A stretch of 64,000 nucleotides of DNA, taken from NCBI GenBank assembly GCA_016788785.1, contig JAEUSM010000014.1, forward strand, positions 1-64,000. Direction: 5' to 3'. Within the stretch, counting starts at the first letter, position 1; every line of letters begins with the position of its first letter. Below the pieces are notes generated by a model that saw nothing but the letters and a program-made list of their open reading frames with translations, ran no database searches and was not told where the DNA came from. The DNA comes from Candidatus Kapaibacterium sp. (GTDB lineage Bacteria > Bacteroidota > Ignavibacteria > Kapaibacteriales > JAEUSM01). Position numbers and translations under genes: made by a program. This document shows positions 35,674 through 43,801 of the stretch, piece by piece.

Positions 35674-37032
35674 TTACCGTGAAATGACAATGGAAAAATC
35701 TTGAATATTTTTCGATATTGTTACTCGGATAACATAATTTCCATTTGCAAGATGCCCAACAGGAATTCCAATTTTGCTATCAAAAGATTCTAACGATCCA
35801 TTGAAATACTGCCTTCCAACATAATCATAAATTTCCACCGAATAATTTCCTTCTACAGTAGTTGGCACAAACACCCATTGGTCTGCTGGAATGGGGTAAG
35901 AAAGTGCTTGAAGTTTGTTTATGTGTTCTATGGTTGAAGCTAAGTCACATGCAGAACCATTCATAAACATTTGATTAGCGGATGTATCAGGTATAGGGCA
36001 ACAATTTGCACGTTTATATGCACATCTGTCTTGCCATGTTAATCCTTGTTTGTAGGAATGCGGTTGGTCAAAAAACATTATTGATTCTACGGATTCCCCT
36101 TCAACTTTAGTGTTGCAAATTGTATCAAAACTATGTTTAAATCCAAGAATATGCCCAACTTCGTGTAACAATACATCTTCCAGACTATAAAATTTGAATT
36201 TAGAATCATAGTTAATATCAAAGATAGCGTCAGTTCCCGTTGGAATACTGTCAGTAAAAAAGAACTTAGAAGGAATTTTATATTGAACATCAGGAACATC
36301 AACTGGGGCAAAGAACTGACGCGTAGCATTTATAATAATTTCTCTTCCACATAGTACTTGTATAGAGTCACAATCGTCATGATCATTGTAATCAGGAAAT
36401 GCTTTTGCTAAGACGTTTTCAATTCTTTCTCCTGGTTCAAGTACAAAATCTCGAACATCTGTTGACCAATAAATTTTAATACAACAAAAATCATCACCTC
36501 GAACAGTTGAATCGCTTATAGGACAATTTGACTTCCATTCTTTAAATACTCTATCTATAAGTGAATTCGAATTGTTTGTATCATAAATTGAACTAAGCTT
36601 AAAAATAGGGTATGTCCGAACTGTTGCATTGCCATTTATAATAGTGTCTCTTGAACCTGAAAAATTATTCATTTCTTCAATATCACCAAAACCTTCTACT
36701 GTCAATCTAATCCCTGGTTGTAATGGAAAGCCTAAATCTGAATAATTAAAACAAAGATTATGATTATACTTCCAGAAATTGATATTTTTAGAAATCAACT
36801 GATTGGATAGAGGAATGGTTACACACCTAGAAATTTCATAATTAACACTATCATCAGGAGAAAAAAAAGTTTTGCCATCAAAACAATGATTTTGTGGAAA
36901 GGAATGTGGTAAACAATAACATTCATCACAAGTCGGATTTTTAGGATCATTAGGTTTAGTTTTTACTTGGGCAAAAATATAATTAATTGAAACTAAAATC
37001 AAAATGAAAGTTATATTTAAAACTCTTTTCAT
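35674..37032 (-). CDS. Secreted metzincin metalloprotease with T9SS tail
   Basis: A 452-residue exported zinc protease. A signal peptide (cleavage near INYIFAQ) precedes a Cys-rich N-terminal region (CDECYC). The zinc site HEVGHILGFKH is at 290-300, with all three His and the catalytic Glu291 present, followed by a likely Met-turn in ESIMFFD. The C-terminal 80 residues form a T9SS sorting domain (YPIPADQWVFVP, VEIYDYVGRQYFNG, ANGNYVIRV). It is the last gene of the minus-strand cassette; the previous stop and this ATG are separated by a single base. The substrate is unknown; it may process neighbours or host/prey proteins. Confidence 0.85.
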   Translation of the reverse strand: MKRVLNITFILILVSINYIFAQVKTKPNDPKNPTCDECYCLPHSFPQNHCFDGKTFFSPDDSVNYEISRCVTIPLSNQLISKNINFWKYNHNLCFNYSDLGFPLQPGIRLTVEGFGDIEEMNNFSGSRDTIINGNATVRTYPIFKLSSIYDTNNSNSLIDRVFKEWKSNCPISDSTVRGDDFCCIKIYWSTDVRDFVLEPGERIENVLAKAFPDYNDHDDCDSIQVLCGREIIINATRQFFAPVDVPDVQYKIPSKFFFTDSIPTGTDAIFDINYDSKFKFYSLEDVLLHEVGHILGFKHSFDTICNTKVEGESVESIMFFDQPHSYKQGLTWQDRCAYKRANCCPIPDTSANQMFMNGSACDLASTIEHINKLQALSYPIPADQWVFVPTTVEGNYSVEIYDYVGRQYFNGSLESFDSKIGIPVGHLANGNYVIRVTISKNIQDFSIVISR

Positions 37033-37033
37033 A

Positions 37034-38071
37034 TCAATACCCTTTAGTTAAAATGATATCAACAGTCTCATTAAATTTCACTTCCCAAGTACTGTATGGA
37101 ATCCACTTGTTTTCTGACCATACTTTATTCACATCTGAAACCATACCATTTACAATTGGAAGCACACCATTTGAACAGTAATGTTCTGGACTTAATTGTA
37201 TATAATCATGAGTTCTTGAATATGATACATTTCCTCTTCCTAAAAATACTATCAAATCCTGCCCTGGTTGAAATCTCATAATTCTACGAGTTTTATCATA
37301 AATTAAAGGGTCTACAAGTGGATATGGAGTTGAAAAGTGTGAGTGTGGGCGTGGCTGAGGGTATGACCTTAATGAGATATAAAATTCAAAAAAACAGTAG
37401 TTGCTTAAATTTTCGTTAACATCCGTTGTTTTTTTTGTATTGTTTTGATTTAAACAAAACATTGGAATAGTTTTTCCTTTCAATGTATCTGTAACCAAAC
37501 AAGTTATTTTGAAATGATTGTATTGAGTTGAATCACCTTGAGTATAAATTGAAGATTTCATGGAATCTATTGACATTACAGATACTCGTAATACAAACAT
37601 CGGTCGTAATGCTGAATAAATATGATATTTATTTGCTAATGGAAGTTTGTAACTTTTATCAATTATATCATGAGTTTTGAAAGTAAAATAGGTTCTATAC
37701 TTTTTACTTTGAATGTACTGTTCTTCAAGATATTGATAAAAACGAAAAGGGTCATAATCGATAGCTTTATAAGAATATTGCCACAAAGTATGTAGGGTGT
37801 CATTAGTGAGATTTACATTTTTAATCCAATCATCAACCCAAAATGGATCTGTATTTGTTCTGCAAAAGCTATCTAATGCAAGATATGCTAATTGAACATC
37901 AAAAGGCATAGCAGAGTGTATAGGAGGGATATTCTGTAGAATGGGTAATTTTGTATGAAATACATTAATCCCTGGCTCTACCGGAAATGTACTGTCTGGT
38001 CTTACCCGTATCTGAGAATGTATAAATCCGTAAGTGAGAATAAATAATAGTATCACCAGAATTCTGTTCAT
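37034..38071 (-). CDS. Secreted protein of unknown function, metzincin cassette
   Basis: A 345-residue protein with a signal peptide (MNRILVILLFILTYGFIHSQ). The mature part is rich in Tyr and Phe. It contains the motif KTHDIIDKSYKLPLANKYH, then FKITCLVTDTLKGKTIPMFC and a QPGQDLIVFLGRGN segment that resembles beta-sandwich secreted domains. No family was recognised and no T9SS tail is visible. The gene is one base from the metzincin gene and 36 bases from the upstream gene, so translational coupling is likely. It may be a partner, inhibitor or substrate of the protease. Confidence 0.65.
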   Translation of the reverse strand: MNRILVILLFILTYGFIHSQIRVRPDSTFPVEPGINVFHTKLPILQNIPPIHSAMPFDVQLAYLALDSFCRTNTDPFWVDDWIKNVNLTNDTLHTLWQYSYKAIDYDPFRFYQYLEEQYIQSKKYRTYFTFKTHDIIDKSYKLPLANKYHIYSALRPMFVLRVSVMSIDSMKSSIYTQGDSTQYNHFKITCLVTDTLKGKTIPMFCLNQNNTKKTTDVNENLSNYCFFEFYISLRSYPQPRPHSHFSTPYPLVDPLIYDKTRRIMRFQPGQDLIVFLGRGNVSYSRTHDYIQLSPEHYCSNGVLPIVNGMVSDVNKVWSENKWIPYSTWEVKFNETVDIILTKGY

Positions 38072-38107
38072 GATTTCTTCTTTTTATTAATTGTTATCAA
38101 TCTGTTT

Positions 38108-39226
38108 TTATAAAATCATATCACTGACTAATCTACTCCAATTATAGCCATAAGGTCCGTTTTCCCAACGTACTATTGAATAACCATTCGGACAATCTTT
38201 ATCCCAAGGAGGATTTCGTGCAATTCCATAGTTACTACTGTAAAAAATTCTATCTTCATCATTAGAATTAAATTCTTTTATTTCAATTGGTGGATCTTGT
38301 TCATAAATAGTTGCTTGTTTATTAGAAATTGGATTTTGTAGATGCATCGTTTCAAATTTAAAAGTAACTATTGGAATTCTTTGCAACTTTATAAAGACTG
38401 CTGATGGACATTTTTGCAATAGATTCAAGTATTCTAAAAGATATTTAAACATTTCTCCTCGTTCTGACATTACATTAGAAGCTGGGTCCATAACATTACC
38501 GTGTAATTTTAAACGATTATAAAGAACTTCCATTTCTTCCAATATTACTTCATCGGTCTCGCCTTTTTGATTACGCAAATTTGGATCACTTTCACCAGTA
38601 AATGCTCTTTCTATAGAATTTTTAAATGCTTCTCTTAGTAATCCATATAAAGCAATGAAAAGTCTTCTCTCTTCATCTGTTAAGTCTGGGTAAAGATTAT
38701 TACCTACAACAGCATCTTTAATCTTGTTAAATAATTTTCTAACAACATCACAAGTTGCACAAATTCTTCTATCGACTGATTCACTAAAATCGAGTGGATC
38801 AGTTGAAACCGGAGGAGTATCAAATGGAGTGCTTGTTCCACCTCCTCTACCTGTATCACCTCCACCCCCATCTAGTTTTCTACATTTTAACTTGTAGTGA
38901 TAGATAGTCCTATCTGGATTATCCTGTAATGGAGTATCTTGGACTACCTCAGTTGTAGTATGGGAAAATTCTAACCAACAATCATATCCATCAGGTGTTT
39001 GAAAAACTGGTTGAGGTGGGTTTGAATCCTCAAAGGTTTTATCAAATGTGTTGGTTCCGCCATCTTCACAACCACAACCAACCTTTTGGCTTTGTGCGAT
39101 GAGGGAATGAGAACCTGAATTGCATCCACAATCGCCGCCTGATTGTAGGATGTTTGCAGTAGGGGATTGGGTTCGCTGAGAGCGTTGTGTTTGTTGACTT
39201 TGCGCGATAAATGACATTGAACTCAT
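38108..39226 (-). CDS. Unrecognised Cys/Gly-rich protein, metzincin cassette
   Basis: A 372-residue protein without a signal peptide. The N-terminus has repeated SFIAQSQ/SLIAQSQ segments (about residues 5-11 and 41-47) and two CGC clusters (GDCGCN, GCGCED). A Gly-rich linker (GGGGDTGRGGG) is followed by a helical region with CATCDV, and a polar C-terminus. No family was recognised. AAGGTG precedes the ATG and overlaps the upstream stop. The paired CGC motifs could bind metal or form disulphides; a peptide-like leader role is speculative. Confidence 0.55.
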   Translation of the reverse strand: MSSMSFIAQSQQTQRSQRTQSPTANILQSGGDCGCNSGSHSLIAQSQKVGCGCEDGGTNTFDKTFEDSNPPQPVFQTPDGYDCWLEFSHTTTEVVQDTPLQDNPDRTIYHYKLKCRKLDGGGGDTGRGGGTSTPFDTPPVSTDPLDFSESVDRRICATCDVVRKLFNKIKDAVVGNNLYPDLTDEERRLFIALYGLLREAFKNSIERAFTGESDPNLRNQKGETDEVILEEMEVLYNRLKLHGNVMDPASNVMSERGEMFKYLLEYLNLLQKCPSAVFIKLQRIPIVTFKFETMHLQNPISNKQATIYEQDPPIEIKEFNSNDEDRIFYSSNYGIARNPPWDKDCPNGYSIVRWENGPYGYNWSRLVSDMIL

Positions 39227-39235
39227 AGTATCACC

Positions 39236-39841
39236 TTAGGGTTGAATCAAAAAACAACGTAGCTCGAAGATACTCGATACATTAGTGGTGCTTTCTAATC
39301 TAATTCCCAAATTTACTTGACCAGTATATCCAGAAAAGAGAAATTCGAATGTACCGACACCAGTAAATGGACCTGTTCCGAAATTAAACACCTGAATCTC
39401 ACCATGTTCATTTCCATTAGTAACAGAATTTTCCATGACGGAAATTTGAATGGAATTATAATTCAATCCACCCAAATTCAATGAAAGTTTCGATAAGAAT
39501 CTTGGTGATGTTGGATTATTATACAAAAATACTAATCCTTTCAACTGAGAGGGAACATCGGAAGAGAGATTTGCCATTTTCGTTTGACTATTCATAGCTT
39601 GGGAATAAATTAACTCTTGTCCATTATGCATTCCGTTCACAGCCACAACCGTTGGCTCATCGTTGAATGTAATAGGAGAGGCACCCCATGTACCACCGGT
39701 TGGAGTATTGTAATTGTTTGACCATAGTACATCAGCATTTACTGGAGCACCAAATGTTGCTTTGACCGTACTAATATACGTCGTAATAAGTGATGGATTC
39801 ATGTTTTCTAATGCATTCCATCCGCCTGGGAAATTTTTCAT
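39236..39841 (-). CDS. Beta-rich unrecognised protein, first gene of metzincin cassette
   Basis: A 201-residue protein without a signal peptide. Strand-rich segments (SKLSLNLGGLNYNSIQISVME, cut short here, and VGTFEFLFSGYTG) suggest a jelly-roll or lectin-like fold. The N-terminus KNFPGGWNALENMNPSLITTY is unusual and offers no motif. ATG 39841 is preferred to the TTG at 39847 because AAGGA lies 7 bases before it. It is the promoter-proximal gene of the four-gene cassette; the -7 element at 39967-39974 gives a leader of about 120 bases. Function unknown. Confidence 0.6.
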   Translation of the reverse strand: MKNFPGGWNALENMNPSLITTYISTVKATFGAPVNADVLWSNNYNTPTGGTWGASPITFNDEPTVVAVNGMHNGQELIYSQAMNSQTKMANLSSDVPSQLKGLVFLYNNPTSPRFLSKLSLNLGGLNYNSIQISVMENSVTNGNEHGEIQVFNFGTGPFTGVGTFEFLFSGYTGQVNLGIRLESTTNVSSIFELRCFLIQP

Positions 39842-39966
39842 CGTCAAGTCCTTTTTGAGTAGTATAAAGAAATAAGTTTCGATTAAATTAGAAAAAAAAA
39901 AAAACTATCTCCAAATCTGAGGCGAAAATAACGACAAAAAACGTGTTGTTGTAATTCTTTGTTACG

Positions 39967-39974
39967 CAAAGATA
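39967..39974 (-). promoter_or_regulatory. -7 element TATCTTTG for the metzincin cassette
   Basis: Exact TAnnTTTG on the minus strand, about 125 bases before the first cassette ATG. No clear -33 element was found. Confidence 0.4.
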
Positions 39975-40071
39975 ATAATACTACACTTAGGAAAATGGGA
40001 AACTTAAAATACAGAGATGTTTTTTCACACTCTTTGAAATTACCAACAATCACTCAATTCTTCTACTTCAT

Positions 40072-40099
40072 AAAAAAAGCCACTATATGTGGCTTTTTT
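40072..40099. terminator. Bidirectional-type terminator after the XRE gene
   Basis: GCCAC-TATAT-GTGGC with an A run on the left (T run of the minus strand) and a T run on the right. Confidence 0.88.
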
Positions 40100-40113
40100 G
40101 TGTTAGATTGTAT

Positions 40114-41001
40114 TTATTCTTCCATAATGGATACACTTGAGAGGTCTGCTTTTCCATTTTTCAAAAATTCGTAGGTTATTTTATCAACTTGACAATCGAC
40201 AATGGTGATTCCTTTTAGTTTTTTACCTTTGAAAAAAGTAAAAAGGATTGTTGCGTTTTTGAATGTTACCTTAGAAAAAGAACATTGATCAAATGAGCAT
40301 TCTTCTATCAATCCGGTAAAGGTAATATTTTTAAATGCTGACTGTGAAAAAGAAGTCAATTTCCATTTTGTATCAATGACTTCACAATGAGAAAAGTTAC
40401 TCATTGCAATTGTAGCTCCAGTAAAATTTGCATTGGAGAAATTGCAATATTCGATATTTGATTTCGAAAAGTCACTCTCTTCAACATCACAGCCTTTGAA
40501 GTTGTTGTGCAATACGTTCGAAGCAAATATAGTGCATTTCTTCATAGTAGAATTAGTAAAATCACACAATTCTATATTGTTACTATTGAATGAGATTCCA
40601 ATAAGTTCTGCAGCAATAAATTTACAATTTTTTACATTGGAAGAACCAAATTGTTCTTGTAAATTCTTAAGACCAGAAAAATCTGCATCTACCCAATTTC
40701 CTTGCGACATATCCCATTTCAATGAGGTCTTATTTTTTGGTCGTGTTACTGTTTCAGTTTCAGTATTAGCAGATTCAGAGATCTCAGTCGCTTCGATTTG
40801 ACCTGTGAAATACTGCAAATCGACTCCTAATATCTCTGTTAGTCGAAAAAAGGTCGCAAGATCTGGACTTGATTCGCCACGTTCCCATTTCCCAACGGCT
40901 TGAGGACTTATGGAGATACGTTGAGCTAAATCGGCTTGAGAAAATTTTTTGTTTTTTCTGGCTTCAGCTATTTTGAAGCCAATGGAAGTTGCATTTTGCA
41001 T
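40114..41001 (-). CDS. XRE helix-turn-helix regulator fused to pentapeptide repeats
   Basis: A 295-residue fusion. Residues of about 8-66 form a Cro/C1-type DNA-binding domain (KIAEARKNKKFSQADLAQR, SPQAVGKWERGESSPDLAT). A Thr/Glu linker follows, then pentapeptide-type repeats from about 125 to the end (CDFTNSTMKKC, SNFSHCEVID, CSFDQCSFSKV) that should form a right-handed beta-helix. Pentapeptide repeats can mimic DNA or act as a scaffold; their combination with an HTH suggests a ligand- or protein-responsive repressor. The target genes are unknown. It is monocistronic with its own -7 element. Confidence 0.85.
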   Translation of the reverse strand: MQNATSIGFKIAEARKNKKFSQADLAQRISISPQAVGKWERGESSPDLATFFRLTEILGVDLQYFTGQIEATEISESANTETETVTRPKNKTSLKWDMSQGNWVDADFSGLKNLQEQFGSSNVKNCKFIAAELIGISFNSNNIELCDFTNSTMKKCTIFASNVLHNNFKGCDVEESDFSKSNIEYCNFSNANFTGATIAMSNFSHCEVIDTKWKLTSFSQSAFKNITFTGLIEECSFDQCSFSKVTFKNATILFTFFKGKKLKGITIVDCQVDKITYEFLKNGKADLSSVSIMEE

Positions 41002-41040
41002 ACGAGTTTTTAGATAGTTTTAGAAAAGTAATTACTGCTA

Positions 41041-41048
41041 CAAAATTA
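41041..41048 (-). promoter_or_regulatory. -7 element TAATTTTG for the XRE gene
   Basis: Exact TAnnTTTG on the minus strand, 39 bases before the ATG at 41001. Confidence 0.45.
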
Positions 41049-41143
41049 GGGGATTCCACAGTTGTACATTCGCTACTTTTCGTTGTTTTTGACAACTATT
41101 AGTTGTTTTTTTACAATATCAAAAATGAATGATAATTTTTTTG

Positions 41144-41644
41144 CTATTTGGTTAATTGTTCTAACATAGTATCTAAATAATCCAAAGTCATTCTCATTCC
41201 AACTTCCATTCCCATTTTGATAACGGTTTCAAGATCTTCAAGAGATGGATAAGTGATTATAACTTCTACGAGTGTGTTTTGACCTTTATCAGAAAACGTA
41301 ACCTTCCATGTTGATTGTGGCAAATCTGATTGTAAACGACCGTTTTCATCGCAAAAAGCATCTTTAGATTCGTAAGAATCTATTGGATGAATGTTGTAAT
41401 ATTCTGCCCAACCCCAATGTTTTTCACCTTCTGGAGAAACCATCGCATAATGCCACGTTCCTCCATTGATAAATTGTAATCCTTTTGATTCAACGGTGTA
41501 TGGTTTTGGAGCAAACCATTGCACTAATAATTCTTCTTTTGTGTAACAATCCCACACTAATTGGCGGTTTGCAGCAAATTCACGACGGATAGTCAATGTG
41601 TTGTTTTCCTTATCAGCAAGGAAGTCAAATTGTAAGTTTTTCAT
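41144..41644 (-). CDS. SRPBCC/AHSA1-domain protein
   Basis: A 166-residue START-like hydrophobic-pocket protein of the AHSA1 group. Characteristic segments are [41 protein letters not shown] and the long C-terminal helix [18 protein letters not shown]. Family members often pair with an ArsR regulator and are thought to bind a small ligand or to respond to stress. Here the pairing is direct: its ATG overlaps the ArsR stop as ATGA. Ligand unknown. Confidence 0.88.
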   Translation of the reverse strand: MKNLQFDFLADKENNTLTIRREFAANRQLVWDCYTKEELLVQWFAPKPYTVESKGLQFINGGTWHYAMVSPEGEKHWGWAEYYNIHPIDSYESKDAFCDENGRLQSDLPQSTWKVTFSDKGQNTLVEVIITYPSLEDLETVIKMGMEVGMRMTLDYLDTMLEQLTK

Positions 41645-41955
41645 TGTGTTTGTAAGGTTAATAAGAGTGTATCTAATTGATTGTATTTATCTTCCCATAT
41701 TTGTCGAAACTGTTCCAACCATTGGTCAATTTCTTTCATTTTGTGTACCTCGAGTGAGTAATATATTTCCCTCCCCTGAGGTACTTGTCGCACTATTTCA
41801 CATTCAGTGAGTATTCGCAAATGCTTCGAAACGGCTTGTCTTGTCGTGCTGAAATTATCGGCAATGGCATTTGGAGTCATTGCCTGAACAGCAATTAAGG
41901 CGATAATCGCACGCCTTGTAGGATCAGCTATTGCTTGAAAAATGTCTCTTCTCAT
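41641..41955 (-). CDS. ArsR-family transcriptional regulator
   Basis: A 104-residue winged-helix repressor. ATG 41955 ([17 protein letters not shown]) is chosen because the promoter at 41989-42020 lies downstream of the alternative start at 42003. The HTH runs through [26 protein letters not shown], written in part as [14 protein letters not shown], followed by a wing (QGREIYYSL). No metal-binding Cys pair is seen, so it belongs to the ligand/AHSA1-associated type rather than metal-sensing ArsR. It is translationally coupled to the AHSA1 gene (4-base overlap). Confidence 0.9.
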   Translation of the reverse strand: MRRDIFQAIADPTRRAIIALIAVQAMTPNAIADNFSTTRQAVSKHLRILTECEIVRQVPQGREIYYSLEVHKMKEIDQWLEQFRQIWEDKYNQLDTLLLTLQTQ

Positions 41956-41988
41956 AATAGAACGGATAAACATGAAACTGTTTGGTTG

Positions 41989-42020
41989 CAAATATACACA
42001 CAAGTTTTCATTTGAGCAAA
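41989..42020 (-). promoter_or_regulatory. Promoter of the ArsR-AHSA1 operon: TTTG-N20-TATATTTG
   Basis: Both the -33 TTTG (42020-42017) and -7 TATATTTG (41996-41989) match the Bacteroidota consensus with 20-base spacing. The leader to ATG 41955 is about 30 bases. Confidence 0.8.
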
Positions 42021-42040
42021 TTTATTTCTTATTACTCACA

Positions 42041-42069
42041 AAAAAAAGCCACAGAACGTGGCTTTTTTT
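42041..42069. terminator. Terminator after the cytochrome c gene
   Basis: GCCAC-AGAAC-GTGGC flanked by an A run and a T run. Confidence 0.88.
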
Positions 42070-42088
42070 AGTTTTGAATATTTGTGCG

Positions 42089-43078
42089 TTATTTCATTTC
42101 TTCACCTGGAGCATAAACAATCTGATCAATTTTATTACTGACTGGTTTAATCGATCGTAAATAACGATACAAAGCTTTTAATTCGACATCATCCATTCTT
42201 GCGAATAATGCCCAAGGCATTGGAGTTCCTTTATGTATTCGTCCACCTTTCATACGATTGATAAACATAGTTTCGTTCCAATTTGCCATTATCCCAGTTT
42301 TTTTGTCAGGTGTTAAGTTAGGAGTTACAAATGAAGCACCTTCTGTAAAAACATCTGGGACGAATACTAATCCACCAGCAAAGGGTTCACCAATAAATTC
42401 TCCTGTTTTCAAATCTCTATTGGTATGGCAACCATAACAATTGGCAACACTAAAAGCCAAATATGAACCATATGCAATCGAAGAATCGATTGGAACTGAT
42501 TTGGGTGGTGTTTTCTTTGGACCTTCAGGTTTAAACAGGCCAAATGCAAACAAAATTTTCCCTAAGAAGCTATATTCTGTTCTCGGGACATAATGCTTTA
42601 CAGGCTCTTGAGCTCGTAAATACGATACAATCGCTGTTAGGTCTTCATCGCTTAATTCTTGAAATGGCATAAATGGAAACACACAACCATTTTTATTGTT
42701 TACAGAGTATCGTAAGGTTCTAGCTATTTCCCCATCTGTCATAGTACCGATACCAGTTTCTTTATCAGGCGTCAAATTAGGAGCACGAAACGTTCCAGGA
42801 GGTATAGTCATTTCCCACCCCCCACTTAGAGGCATTAATGCACCATTTTCTACTACTTTGACCTTGTCCATTGGAACGTGACACGAAATACAATGCGCAG
42901 GACCCTCAGCTAGATGTTTTCCCCTAGCAATTAATGCCGAATCTTTCGAAGCAATAATTTTAGGATATGGTGCTTCGAATTTTTTGTCCCAAGCAAGTTG
43001 GACATATGTAATAAGAGCAATGACGATAATACCAATTACTCCACCAATCCACATTAACACTTTAACAATTTTACTCAT
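42089..43078 (-). CDS. Membrane-anchored dihaem cytochrome c
   Basis: A 329-residue protein with one N-terminal membrane anchor (residues of about 8-28) and two class I cytochrome c domains facing the periplasm. Haem sites are CISCH (63-67) and CYGCH (214-218), with axial Met candidates in the MPFQELSDEDLTAIVSYLR and MPWALFARMDD segments. The paired NLTPDKETGIG/NLTPDKKTGIM repeats show internal duplication; the arrangement resembles cytochromes of alcohol dehydrogenase and sugar dehydrogenase complexes. The partner dehydrogenase is not nearby, so the electron source is open. Confidence 0.9.
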   Translation of the reverse strand: MSKIVKVLMWIGGVIGIIVIALITYVQLAWDKKFEAPYPKIIASKDSALIARGKHLAEGPAHCISCHVPMDKVKVVENGALMPLSGGWEMTIPPGTFRAPNLTPDKETGIGTMTDGEIARTLRYSVNNKNGCVFPFMPFQELSDEDLTAIVSYLRAQEPVKHYVPRTEYSFLGKILFAFGLFKPEGPKKTPPKSVPIDSSIAYGSYLAFSVANCYGCHTNRDLKTGEFIGEPFAGGLVFVPDVFTEGASFVTPNLTPDKKTGIMANWNETMFINRMKGGRIHKGTPMPWALFARMDDVELKALYRYLRSIKPVSNKIDQIVYAPGEEMK

Positions 43079-43153
43079 ACTTTCCCCCGAAAATAAATAT
43101 ACTATTGATTCTTTATCTAATTGAATTATCTTATAATTTTACTTTCTTTACAT

Positions 43154-43438
43154 TTATCCTTGTAATACATCTTGAATGTCTCTCAATTTTTTAAACATAC
43201 TATTTGCAAATGGGCATAATGGAATTACGAATATTCCTTTTTCACGTGCCATTTCTACCACTTTCATAAGTAATTGTTTGCCGACATTTTTTCCACGCAA
43301 TACATCGCTAACATCAGTATGATCAATAATAATGCGTTCAGTTCCAACCCAAGTATAGGTCATAGACGCTAATTGCGTACCATTTTCAGTGACAAAAAAT
43401 TTCCCTTTTTTGCCGTTATCTTCGTGTTGAATAGTCAA
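43154..43438 (-). CDS. Small GNAT-type acetyltransferase (YjdJ-like)
   Basis: A 94-residue minimal GNAT-fold protein of the Gcn5-related group with only the acetyl-CoA-binding core: MTYTWVGTERIIIDHTDV, then VLRGKNVGKQLLMKVVEMAREKG (acyl-CoA loop; written RGKNVGKQLL) and a PLCPFANSMF ending. Members include YjdJ and human GTLF3B-like proteins; the substrate is not known. The start overlaps the cupin stop by 4 bases (ATGA), so it is the second gene of a pair. Confidence 0.85.
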   Translation of the reverse strand: MTIQHEDNGKKGKFFVTENGTQLASMTYTWVGTERIIIDHTDVSDVLRGKNVGKQLLMKVVEMAREKGIFVIPLCPFANSMFKKLRDIQDVLQG

Positions 43439-43794
43439 AGCTTCTCCAATTCAAATTTTGTCAATTCATTAATAGTATCGCCAGTATTCAAGGTAGATGC
43501 AGGTTCAAAAAGCATGACCCACACTTCTTCAGTTGCTACTGGTCGGTGCTCCACACCTTTTGGCACAATGAGAAATTCACCTTCGTTCAATAAAACATTC
43601 TTATCTCGAAACTCCATAACAAAACTACCGTTCACAACAAAAAAGAGTTCATCTTCTTCATCGTGTTTATGCCAAACAAATTCACCTTGAAACTTTGCCA
43701 ATTTGATATGTTGACCATTCAATTCTCCAACTACTTTCGGCGACCAATGTTCCGAAAATTGAGCAAATTTTTCTTGTAGATTGATGGGGTTCAT
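43435..43794 (-). CDS. Cupin-domain protein
   Basis: A 119-residue single-cupin protein. The metal motif HKHDEEDELFFVVNGSF (conserved H-x-H ... E) and the second motif PKGVEHRPVA suggest a mononuclear metal site. Small cupins of this kind bind sugars, auxin-like compounds or act as mild isomerases; this one has no decisive signature. It is coupled to the small acetyltransferase (4-base overlap) and lies 7 bases from the methyltransferase, so all three probably share a transcript. Confidence 0.87.
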   Translation of the reverse strand: MNPINLQEKFAQFSEHWSPKVVGELNGQHIKLAKFQGEFVWHKHDEEDELFFVVNGSFVMEFRDKNVLLNEGEFLIVPKGVEHRPVATEEVWVMLFEPASTLNTGDTINELTKFELEKL

Positions 43795-43801
43795 AGTTAT
43801 A

